DNA of 64,000 nucleotides from Blakeslea trispora (lineage: Eukaryota > Mucoromycota > Mucoromycetes > Mucorales > Choanephoraceae), in the NCBI GenBank assembly GCA_025331445.1, contig JAIWNE010000004.1, positions 1-64,000 of the forward strand, read 5' to 3'. The notes beneath the pieces are model-generated. The model was given only the letters and a program-made list of their open reading frames with translations, was not told where the DNA came from and searched no databases. A program made the position numbers and the translations under genes. Of this stretch, positions 1 through 10,851 are shown piece by piece. How positions within the stretch are numbered: the first letter of the stretch is position 1; every line of letters begins with the position of its first letter.

Positions 1-792
1 CCGTGTCCTCCTAAATCGCCTTCATCTTCATACTTGATTAGATTAGCTGAATGACTGGCTCTGCCTCTAAAATCAAAATGGTCCACAAAAACTCCGGAAT
101 CCAGCACAAAAACAGTTACTCCATCCCTTCGGGAACAGCATGTTAAAGAATTTGGCATGTATGGTTATGCATTTATCTTACCCTCCCATCTCTTCATACG
201 TGTACTCGTTGATATTTGTAATTTTGCGCTGGCTGATTCGAGCAAGCCCCCAATTAGGGGCCTTTTCTACTCTAAGTTGCCTTTTGTAATTCTTTTGACT
301 GTTCGAAAGTATAGGTTCTTCATTTGTATTGTCTTCCTTGCGCCTTTGATTACTCTGGATAGGTCTTACAGAGTACTTGTGATTTTTCTCTATGTACTCG
401 ATTTCAGATTGATTGTTTAAATACTCGATAAAATCACTGTCAGAAAACATTCCTGTGATTGCAACAAACTCGGGGCCAATGTTGATATGATCTATTTTCA
501 AGTCATTGTGAATAGCCGCTGCTGAAAAGTCTGAGTTCTTTTGAAGTTCGGTTTGATTGTTGTGCAGTGATGCCAAGTAATTCCAACGGTGAGATAAGAT
601 CATTCGGTTAGCTGCAAATTAGATGTTTCCTTTTAGCCTTTTATTTGTCTATATTTGAGTCTTATTGCTACCTATGACCCTTGTTACAGATGGCTTGAAT
701 CTTATGATATGTGTTGGTTCATCATTTATTGATTGCCCGAACGCTAAGAGAGTAACAGAGGAAAAAATGACTGATTGAAGCATCAACTTCAT
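1..792 (-). CDS. Secreted subtilisin-like serine protease (proteinase K family), 5' part only
   Basis: Partial gene running off the left edge. Modelled exons (minus strand) are 792-672, 611-182 and 126-1, in consistent phase. The product starts with a hydrophobic signal peptide (about residues 1-19), followed by an inhibitor I9 propeptide ending near the YKRQLR stretch. The mature enzyme then begins with APNWGLARIS, a hallmark of proteinase K relatives. The third exon encodes VFVLDSGV, holding the catalytic Asp, and the window ends at GDLGGHG, just at the expected catalytic His of the GHGTH motif. The Ser region lies outside the window. By family knowledge this is an extracellular or vacuolar protease activated by removal of the propeptide. 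The start was chosen because it gives a signal peptide and joins in phase to the propeptide exon. The subtilase assignment is firm; exact intron ends are inferred. Confidence 0.88.
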
Positions 793-1893
793 CTTCAAAA
801 ATATAATGCAATGTGTTTAAAGGTGTTAGCCAACAAAAAAAGTCATTAAATACAGCTATGACATTTCTTTGTTTTCAGCAAGAAATCGTTCCGAGGATTG
901 ATATTGAATTGCTGTCTACTTCGTCAATTATGTTTGTTTGTACTTGACGAAATCAAACTATAATTACGGTTATGCTGGATCCAACTGTCAAGTGTTTTGG
1001 AATTTCCTTGAAAGTCATAAGCTCAATTAGTTCTTCAAGGATATCAAGAAAAAGAAATAATGCCTCTCTTTCTGAGAGATAGAACGGCGCTTTTAGAACG
1101 CTTTGATTGTATTAGAAAACTGTAAGAAAAGCTAGGCTAGATAGCATTATCTTATAAAGTATTGGAATAGCATGCAAGTATATATAACGATTTGATATAG
1201 TATTGCATCATCAGTTGTAAGATATTCGTAAAATTCCTTCTATATAATAATTCTGTTGACAAAGCAACATTTTTCTGAGGAATAGATGTGAAGAAGTGGA
1301 GATGACGCAACTTGAGCAAACACTGTCGATCGTTAGACCATTTCCCTGTTCAATGCTTAAAGCACGGCTTTAGTAGCCTTTACTTCTGTTAGTGTTACAA
1401 TGTCCTTCAATGTCAGAGCCATATTGTTTTAGATAGACTGCGCATGACATATTTTTTTAATACTTGAAAGTTTGATTTGTTTTGCCGCTATTATTATTTG
1501 TTTTAAGTAGATCATTAGACATTTGATGCGCATTTCAAGATATAATGCCAACTATGCGTTCAATAAGGATTTATTCTTTTGAGTTAAAGACATGCAAGCT
1601 GAAACTTTTTATAGCGATAATGCGAAACAAAACTTTCCTGCAATAAAATCTCACTCTTCTCTCTTTGGACATACTAAACTCAAGGATAAATCTGGTGAAG
1701 ACGGAATCAATATAACACGTTGAAAGAGTAACATACAAGAGAGTCATCTTCCAGAAAAAAAAAAAGGATTTCAAAGTTGTTATACTTGCCATACAGCCAA
1801 ACACAAATTGAAACTCCATGCTCGCGGATCTAAACAATGCGTTGACCAAGTTTTACTTTTTCCCTTTTTCTTCCAATTTCCTTTCTTCAAATA
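793..1893. other. Intergenic region between divergent genes
   Basis: About 1.1 kb between the 5' ends of the subtilase (-) and the short-chain dehydrogenase (+), so it must hold both promoters. It is AT-rich. A minus-strand open frame at 1571-1849 has no recognisable domain and looks like chance. Nothing else is supported. Confidence 0.6.
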
Positions 1894-2939
1894 ATGGGTA
1901 GACTTCAGGGAAAAACTGTTTTTATGTAATATGCAAATAAAAGCTCTTAAGTTCTTCCCTTTTTATACTGAATATGCCTTTCGATCACTAATATAGCACT
2001 GGTGCTTCAGCTGGTATTGGTGAAGCAACTGCTCGCCAATTTGCCAGTGAAGGCTGCAATTTGGTAAACATTATTACATTCGAACCCTACTCATTTTGAT
2101 ATATGAAATCTTATAGCATTTCTTTTAGGTGATTACTGCTCGCCGTCTGGAAAAATTAGAACAATTGAAGTCCGAGTTAAACAAGTCTTATCCCGACATT
2201 TACGTGCATGCGACTCAACTCGATGTACGTAGCAAGCAAGAGATTGATAAAGCAGTTGCTGACTTACCAGCTCAAGTGAAGAATATTGATGTGCTGGTCA
2301 ACAACGCTGGTATGGTCATTGGGTTGGATCCACTTGTTGAGGTGGAAGAGGAAGTAGTAGACCAAATGCTAGCTACCAACGTAAAAGGTCTTATTTTCTT
2401 AACCAAGGCCATCGTGCCTCAAATGAAGGAACGTGGAACAGGCCATGTCATTAACATTGGCTCTATTGCTGGCAAGCAGGCTTATGCAGGTGGAAGTATT
2501 TACTGTGCCACAAAGTTTGCTGTAGATGCCATCACCAAGTCCTTGGCTATTGAGTTAGTAGATACACCTGTACGCGTCAGTCAAATTTGCCCAGGTTTGG
2601 TAAACACCGAGTTTTCAACTGTTCGCTTCAGAGGTGATAAGGAAAAAGCTGATAATGTGTATAAGGGCATCCAGCCTCTTGTTGCCGACGATATTGGTAA
2701 CTTTTAAACATGGTATAGGTCTTACGTTGTTCTAATTGTTATTGTTTTCCCTTTTGTGAATCAATAGCTGAGCTTATTATTTTCACTGCAAGCCGTCCAG
2801 CACACGTTAATATCCAAGACATGCTAGGTAACGCTTGAAAGTTCTATGATCAATTTCTTCTTAACCTGTAATGTTTTCTACAATAGTTTTCCCCACAAAC
2901 CAAGCAGATTCAAAGACTGTTTATCGTCGCCCTGAATAA
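1894..2939 (+). CDS. Classical short-chain dehydrogenase/reductase, YMR226C/YdfG-like
   Basis: Five modelled exons (1894-1925, 1997-2063, 2129-2696, 2768-2827, 2887-2939) give 259 residues, a normal SDR length. The N-terminus carries the nucleotide-binding glycine motif TGASAGIG (about residues 12-19). Further on are NNAG (91-94), the catalytic Ser in INIGSIAG (about 145) and the active-site YxxxK as YCATK (158-162). ITARRLEKLEQLK after the second beta strand and the C-terminal VFPTNQA segment resemble the yeast YMR226C / bacterial YdfG group, which are NADP-dependent dehydrogenases of 3-hydroxy acids and L-allo-threonine-like substrates in the cytosol. The Arg residues after the second strand favour NADP (inference). 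The start is the only ATG that splices in phase to the glycine motif. The substrate is not determined by sequence. Confidence 0.92.
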
Positions 2940-5456
2940 ATCAAAGCTTAACCCTCTTTTGTTTCCCTTTATTGATACTTATTAAGAGTAATACCCAAAT
3001 CTTCTGGTCTCAGACATTCATCCGCAAAGTTGTTTGTGTGCTGACTCAATAATGAGCATGACTTTAGTTGCCTGTTGAGTATGAGGGAAAGCGCCTTATT
3101 TCAATAAAGTATGTTGGTTCATGTTTACACGGCGCTCGAATAAAATATTGCTCAAATTGGTGTTGCTCATTTGTATGTGCAACAAGTGACATCAACTGAT
3201 ATCTTAAACTGGCCACAAGGAATAGTGGAAAGAAAAAAGCACAAATAAAACTCCCTACGACTGTGAATACAGCTGACAAACAATGAAACTAGGTGGTTTG
3301 ATACAGGTACTCTATACTAGGCACATGAAGACAACTGAATCATTTATTACCTAGCGACATAAGAAAGTTTGTAGGCAACATACAATTATACATTGACAAT
3401 ATTTCTTTTTGGCACTAACAGGCTTGATATGTACAAGTGTAATTCTATAGCTTATTTTTAAGCCATCTACCCAGAATGGAATTTTTTTAAATGAGAAAAA
3501 CATACACACAGCCTTTACAGTGCGAAACTTGACAAATCCTTTTGTTGAAGAAAAATTGTATTACAGTCATAGATTGGAAGATAAGCAATTATATATGATA
3601 ACAATTGTATTCACATTTTAGGATGATATAGCAGTAGAGATACACTTTTTCCAGTCTTCTTCTGAACACACTCTAGTGAGATGTTAGCTCTTCAATACAA
3701 GATACACTAATGGGTTGCTTGTATTTATCATTTTGGAAATGATGAACTAAAGTAATTGAAACAAACAGGCTTTCGACTTCAACATTATTGACCGAAGCCA
3801 TACATTTGGTTAGCTACAACCGTTATCATTTCTATTCTCTCTCTTTATTCACTTTCTTTGTTGTCTGACAGAAGTGGCTGTTCGATATTATCTCATACAT
3901 CATATCATTATTATTTCCTTAATGTTTCTTTGTCTATAAATACATTTTTCAATCAACATCTTTTAGAATTCTAGCAAAGAAAGCCTATATCGTCTGCTCA
4001 TATTAAACAAAAAACATATCCGGCTTGAGATATGTAGTCCCAAAAAAAAAAAGAGAATAGCAAGAACAAAAAAAAAGCATGAATGAACGAAAGGCTTTTT
4101 GGAAGGTTAAACTCAATGGCATTCTTCTTTTACTAGGATCTGCAGGAACCGCAAGCGTCTTGTTATCGATTGGCTAAATCAATCGAAACACGTTCAGAGA
4201 AGGACCAAAGTCGCAATACTCACATAAGAAAATCTCAAATATCTGCTTTTAGTTTAGGTTTTATCTTTTTGTATTTTAGGAGCAATACATCTTTTGCTTT
4301 CGTTTACCAAGTAAATATAGAGGCAGCAAAAATAGCTCCCTAAAACAACAGACAGATGTATATATTTGCATGTCATATGCTACTAAGCTTTGAAATGTTT
4401 TGATTCAACTCTAGTACATGTGATGTTGCTGCAAAAAAAATACATTGGCTTGTATAAGCTTATCCTATGGTAGCTTATCTATTTACTTTGTCAATCCCAT
4501 CAAAAACCTTGGCTTATGTTTGTACAGTAGAGCATTACTGAAGTTATTCAATGAACAGAAAGGGCTCTTATTTAGAGTAAGAAAGTATTGACTTGATTCA
4601 AGGAACAACATATTGCCAAGAAAAAATGATGTTATTTTCATCATCTTGCCTATACCACATACAATTGTTCTAAGTTCCGGACAGGCTTCGGACCAAATCC
4701 GCACCAAGAATTAACAGGGACAAGAAAAGAGGAGTGTTACTTTTGAGTCAAAAACGCTATTGCTCAAGTAATTTTGTACCAGCTGATTGTTTAAAGGTAA
4801 AAATTTTTTTCTTGCTTTTTCTTTCTTGCTCCTTTTCAATCATGCTGAATGCTACCATTCGATCCAACTCCGTTTTAAAAATAAAAAATCTTTCTGGGTA
4901 AATTGGGCGAGTAAGAGGCAAAAGGGTTTAGGGGAGAAAGTAGATCAGTGGTATTTTTGAGTATTTATTTGCATTTCAATTCTCCATTTTCTCACTCTTT
5001 TCTTTCTTTCTTTCCTTTTTCTCGTTGCGAATACGCCAACAAAAAGGAAAAGAGAAAAAGCTTTAATTATCTCCCCTACAAACCCCCCCTAATTATTATA
5101 GAGAAAAACAAAGCATCTACGTGTGTGTGTTGGTATAGACAGAAATACCATATCACCATTTTATTTTGATATCTACAGAAAAAAGACACCCCATAGCTTT
5201 GGTATGATTTCTTTGCGTTTACAAAAGTGTAATTATAACTATCGGAGTAGTGCTTTGATACTTCATTCTGTACCTTTCCTTTAAACTTCTTTATACACCT
5301 TCTCCTCCTATACACATATATTTATCTCCTTTCGTCTATATACACACATCATCATCTATACTTTTTATTTATAATCGTAATTTGTTAAAAAAAAAAGACA
5401 ATTTTATCCAAAATCAAACCAACAATCACCAGCCAAAAGAAAATTAAATTCAAGCA
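2940..5456. other. Long intergenic region, 3' flank of the SDR and 5' flank of the copper-fist gene
   Basis: About 2.5 kb without a supported gene. Open frames at 3064-3279, 4483-4707, 4948-5169 and 5076-5315 are low-complexity and lack domains. From about 4980 to 5400 the plus strand is pyrimidine-rich (T/C tracts, TTCTTTCTTTC), followed by an A-run, which fits a promoter and long 5' leader of the copper-fist gene. Confidence 0.55.
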
Positions 5457-7189
5457 ATGTACATCAACGGTTTAAAATATGCTTGTTCAACTTGCATCAA
5501 GGTATAAATACTAAAAAAAAAATAATCTTGTAGCACATTATATTTATTAATAATTTAAATAATTAGGGCCATCGCTCCTCTCATTGTAGTCATGTTGACC
5601 GCCCATTATTTGAAATACGCAAGAAAGGTCGTCCTGTCACTCAGTGTACTTTTTGTAGAGATCTTCGAAAAACAAAACAAGTGCATATCAAGTGTGCATG
5701 TGATAAAAAAGGTAAAGGCACAAAAAAAAACACATGTGTCGAACACAATGAATTAAGCTTCCCCTTCTTTATGGTCACAATAGGTAGTGACAATCAACAT
5801 CAACAACCTCTACTCATCTATCAACAGGGCGTAACAAGCAAGCATACTAGCGAAGAAGGATGCCAAGACAAGAAACTGAATCTCAAAAGTCAATGTACTT
5901 GCCCTGCTATTGCCGCTGCTGTCGCTGCTGCTACCCCTCATACCATGGCAAGATCAAGCAAATCTTCGTCCAGCACACCATTGTCTTCTCTACAGGATAC
6001 TCCTGCTACAGAAGCAATTTCAGACGCTCTTCTGACTACAGCGCCACTTTGTCCTACTGCGACGCCGCCATCATCGGTAAATGGGGAAAGCCTGTCCTAC
6101 TCTTGGGCGCTGATCACTTCTCCCTCGACCAATCAGATTGATCTCCCTAACACGAGCACTTCAGCAACTCCCTCTAATCTGTTCACGAGTATGATGAATG
6201 ATGATCAAATCGGGCTAGATAACACAAGTAACATTCATCTTGGCTTTATCTTCCATAAGCCTACAACAACTCAACGCTTCTTGGATGGCCAACCTCGTGT
6301 TAGAAGACGTCGCTCAACTAAACGGGGATCGAACCGACTGCCTATCAACGCTGTTATTGACCCTATCTCAACTGCGGCAGACGCATTTACTGACTACAGT
6401 AACCTGTCAACTCCATCATCAGCCGTATCTCCTCATCCTCCATCATCCGCATCTTCCTCTACTGCTCCTGCTTGTGAGCCCATGGATATTCAATTTGATT
6501 ACCTTACTGAGCAGCTTGAAATTCTTTCGAATAACTACCAAAACCAGTGTTTCATGGGTGACGAGCTTGCCAATGCTGAAGAACTGACGGCTATTCTGAA
6601 CAATGTGTTGACAAAGGAAGAAGACATTAACTCTGTTTCTTCTACTGCTTCAAACAGCTATCATTCTAGCATGTCTGCTCAAACGTATACTTCTACCTCA
6701 ACTACAGCTCCAACACCCACTGTACCAGTATCAATGCCAACAACATCAGGAGGTGCAAACCCCATGATACCCAATAATCTCAGCCAACAATCTCATTGTG
6801 GTAGCTTCGTTCCCAGGCCGAAATGCTGCAAGCCACTGGGCTCTCCTGGTGGTGAGTCAGTCGTGATCACAATCACCCCTTTAGCAAATACTACAAGTAC
6901 TGAAGAGATGGCTGAAAATATCACATCTTCGCAGCAGCGCACTTATCCTACAACAACACGCATTGTCACCTGTTATTGCGGGGGCCAATGTGCTTGTCCT
7001 GGCTGCCTGGTGCATCCTGGTAATTTTTTCTTAGGCAGTGATCCTTATGTCGGTCCTCTAATTCCCTCCTCTTCTGCATCTTCTTCTTGCTATGGCTCTG
7101 ACGAAGAAGATGCCTCTATCAGCGCTGCCAATACAACGTTTCAAAATGCGAATAGTGGTAGCAATAGTAATTATCTACACTTTTCATAA
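5457..7189 (+). CDS. Copper-fist transcription factor, Cuf1/Mac1 type
   Basis: Two exons (5457-5501 and 5567-7189) encode 555 residues. The intron falls inside the DNA-binding domain, after MYINGLKYACSTCIK. Residues 1 to about 60 form a complete copper-fist domain: zinc ligands C10, C13, C22 and H24, the GHRSSHCSH core, and the minor-groove KGRP motif. The middle of the protein is Ser/Thr-rich and low in complexity. Near the C-terminus, C484-x-C486-x3-C490-x-C492-x2-C495-x2-H498 matches the cysteine cluster of Cuf1/Mac1, which binds Cu(I) and switches activity off when copper is plentiful. This makes a regulator of high-affinity copper uptake under copper limitation more likely than an Ace1-type detoxification factor, but it is inferred from the motif alone. 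Expected location is the nucleus. No copper-transport gene lies nearby. Confidence 0.9.
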
Positions 7190-10100
7190 AAAGTTTTTTT
7201 CTATTTTTATTTGTAAATAAAACCTGTAAACAAGAAAATACCAACAGAATGACACTATTTTTTCATGCAAGCAATGACGTTTGACACAAGACACAAAGAC
7301 AAATAGGTAAAAACTACGAAAATCAAAAAGTGAATAAGCTCTGAAAAGGGGAAGAGCACAACAGTCCAAAAAAAAAGATACTCTCTCAATGATGTCGAAA
7401 AGCAGTGCAAATCACTCCGTCATCCTAGTGTATCTCTTACAAAAGGATAGCAAGGCTACGTCACGCTACAAGCTTTGATGCTACCAAGAAATGCATTTGG
7501 TCAATTTGTTACTTTTCTGACAAATTTCAACAAAACAAAATACTAATGACAGCAGCAAGACATGTATTATAATATTTGCCATTTGACTGTCATCTAAGAA
7601 AGACAGAACTCCATATTTGCGAGCAGCGTAAAAAGAAGTATGAGCTTTGCCACAGATGGTTTTGGTGCGAAAAAGCACCTAAAATGAATTTGGGTTTGGT
7701 TAGAGTTGGTGAACAGTGAATTCAAAAAAGCAATCTTGCAGTCAATTTAAAACTGAGTTTGCTGAACAATTGGCAGTGCCTTCAGGGTATATTAATAGAC
7801 CATTAGACCAAGCATTACCTTTTGTTTTTAACCAATCTAACCGGTTAGTTAGGTCGACAACGTCTCCTTAACAGCATTTTAATGATAATAGTGTAATTAG
7901 GAATGAAGGCAAATCTCGGCTCAGAATTGGATTATTATTCGCTAAACAGCATGGGCATACATAAACCTCTTAATACTTCAGCCGAAAACGCAATTTGTCG
8001 ACTGTTGTTTGCAGTAAGTGAAAACAAGACATATTACTTTCCTTGGCTATTGATGTTCGTGCACAGTCAATGTGAGCAAGAATTAGGAATTGCTCTGCTA
8101 CATTGCTAATATGACAGTAGGAAATTGTTTGTTTTGAATAGAAAGTAGTACAACTACCTTGAAGGAATCTAAAGATGTTGCGTGCGAATTGCTTTTCCTT
8201 TTATTTTGAGTTTCTCATAATTTTAATTGCTCAGCCTGGTGATGAAGCTATGCTTCGATTCAGGTTAAAGAGAATGTCGTTCATCCTTTTATGCTGAACA
8301 TACAGCGTAATAGGTTTGGAGTTGGATCTCAAAAGTCGCAAGGACACGAGGAAGCAAGTGGTGCTTTAGCCTTTCTCTTTACAACTGCTCAGAACTTCTC
8401 AGTGCATTCAAAGTAAGGGTAGTATGTCAGGCTTTCATCTATATCTATTTGCTCACTTCATCTAAATTTGCTGTCGAGAAATTAATGCGGCAACTTGTGG
8501 CATTTCATCAACGTATGTTTCAACTAATTCTTCTCCTCTCAATGTGTATTGGATTCTTCATGTTAGCTAAAACCAAAGATACAGCAAATAAAACACTCAA
8601 ACTGGATGGCTTGTTTATTCTGTCTGCAGGTCTGGTAATAATAGTATGTGCTCCTTTTTAAGACCAAAATCTGAAGCATTTTATGTTGACACCGAAAGCA
8701 GACTTATCGAAAAATACCCAACTTTTGAGAAAGTTTACACCTGTATTTTTTTTCTTGTTACTTTCACTGCATTTCAGTCTTGTTTAGGCTATCTCTTTAT
8801 AAAAGCAAATGTAACCATTTATTAAAGTTACAAACAGTACTGTAGTGCGACTCCGATTTGGGGAACAATGTCTGTTCCCCCGAAAATCGTCTCCTAAATC
8901 AAAGTGTTCCCTATTATATAGAAAAACCCTACGATATATAAACAACGGCGAAGCGTACCAATGAGGTTTGTTTAAGCCTTTTCGCTAATGCATTTTTGTT
9001 CTATGTTTCGAACGACGTGTTCTTTGAAAACAAACAACAAACACAAGCCGCTCTTCCCGAGTAGTAATAATAACAAAAGGAATGGAAGTTCACATTCTTT
9101 GTAGTCTCAGAGATATCAAGTGCTTTAGGGGCTTGATAAATACGCTTCCCGAATATACCAGCAGCATTAGTTAGTAGCCTGTTGAGTTTATCGAATGCGT
9201 GTCATTCACATGTCAGTTGATTAGAATTAAAGAATTTATTAACATGGTTTGAGCGGTTTCCAACTAAACAGCTATATGCAGCAGGCTTAATTTACTTACT
9301 TGTAATGCTGAACATATATACATGGCGACTACAAATGAAAAAGGTCCACTCTCCATTGATAGCTTGAATATTTAAAGTAACTAAATGTGCAAATATCAAT
9401 GGTTTTTATTTCTTGAAAAAACAAAAAAGTCAAGAAAGAAAATACCATCTCGATGAAGCATGGTCGATGGCTTTTCTTATGCCTTCTCTCTGTGGCAATG
9501 CAGAAAATACAGTACAACAGTAGGCTGTTGTTCTTTTCTAAGGAGCGAAAAGTCTCTTCAGAATACCTCTTTTCTTTCTTTCTTATTTCATCCCCTCTGA
9601 TTATTGGCATGTAACTTGTCTGACGTATGACTACATTCAGTAGAATTGCAAATCTGTAAAAACAAAAAGAAGTGGTCGCCATTGTGTAGCAAGCAAGAAA
9701 TTCTCAAAAAAAAAAACAAGGCCATAAAGAGATATTTGATTACTTTGTCTTGAACATAGATTTATACGAACTTTACTGACACAAACACAAAGCTTTAGAG
9801 TTGACCTAGCAATACAATTAAATAGCTCAACTTGTGTCACTAACATATATATGTGTTCTACCAACCAACCAACCCCCCTGTAGAATCATAATTGCAGGAA
9901 TTTGTACACACAAATTATGAATTTTTATATGAGGTAAGGGCTAACTAGCCAATCAATCTTCAGTTGAAAGTATATTTTTGATACGATCAAGCTTTAAAAT
10001 CTTGTCAGTGATATAATGGTGAGATATTGTTAACGACTAAAAGCTTCCGCATCATTGATTCATAAAAGCAACTGAAGCCTCAAAATGAAAATTCAGAATC

Positions 10101-10851
10101 TAGAGCCAAAGTCTTTTGAGGAAGAAAAAAACCATGAGTTTCGATTTGGGACATAAAGGTTGACAAGGAATTAAATGTGGGCTTGAAGGTATTGGTGTTC
10201 AGTTTTTCTTTTGAGAGAGAGTGTCTCCATGCCTCAAGCTGTTCACTTTTTGCTCACTGATTTTTCGTCTCTAATCCTTCTTCAGTCTTCTTATCTCAAG
10301 CAGGTTAGGAAAGACCGGCATTCTCTTTTATTACTTGCTTCTTTTTAAAGAAAGGGTCTAGTTATTGTTTACCTCATCTGTGCTATGAAGGTAACATGTA
10401 TCCTTATTCTTTTTTTACAACAACATTAGTATGGCTAGCTATGAACTGTATTGCAGAATACACTAATTCGATTGTAAGTTGCTTATAAAAACATTGCACA
10501 TTATTTAGTAGGGACCTTGGCAAATGAAACTTCTTAACTATTTAATAACAATTAGGCAAAGAAATTCGGTAGGCTCATACAGCAGTTATCTGATCAGCTC
10601 TGACTTGAATTATGTACATTTTCTCTCATCAAAGCACTGATAAGCTATCACTCTCAAGATACATTATTGAAAAGAAGTTTCCCATTTAATCTATCTTTCT
10701 TCTCAGATGTCAGTTTACATTGATTGCAAATCAGTAGTTGTGAAGTAAAGACACAAACAAGTTTAAAGAGAACAAGAAAAAACTATAATACACTAAAAAA
10801 CGCAATATGTCTTACTATATAAATAAATCTAATCATGTTAAGAAATCTGTT
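7190..10851. other. Long intergenic region between convergent genes
   Basis: About 3.7 kb between the 3' ends of the copper-fist gene (+) and the SPX transporter (-). Open frames at 7481-7678, 7903-8109, 8449-8661, 9329-9682 and 9637-9864 show no domains or coherent coding character. A strong hairpin at 8855-8888 is listed separately. Since no promoter of a flanking gene need lie here, this is unexpectedly long for convergent neighbours and may hold decayed mobile or gene remnants that cannot be named. Confidence 0.5.
8855..8888. repeat. Inverted repeat / hairpin, possible mobile-element end
   Basis: GGGGAACA (8860-8867) and TGTTCCCC (8873-8880) form a perfect 8-bp stem around a 5-nt loop. 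GATTT before it (8855-8859) pairs with AAATC (8884-8888) across a 3-nt bulge. A palindrome CAGTACTG lies just upstream, near 8834-8841. The GC-rich arms stand out in AT-rich surroundings. No second copy or transposase was seen, so the role is unknown. Confidence 0.45.

Noticed and set aside
1571..1849. 92-codon minus-strand frame between the subtilase and SDR genes
   Set aside because: Phe/Ser-rich chance frame in a divergent promoter region; no family resemblance.
2076..2094. GTAGGGTTCGAATG on the minus strand resembles a tRNA T-arm
   Set aside because: It lies in an SDR intron and no acceptor, D or anticodon stem can be folded around it. No tRNA was found elsewhere in the window.
8246..8416. 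57-codon open stretch reading QVKENVVHPFMLNIQRNRFG
   Set aside because: Looks mildly coding, but it is isolated, has no start, partner exon or family, and such stretches are common by chance here.
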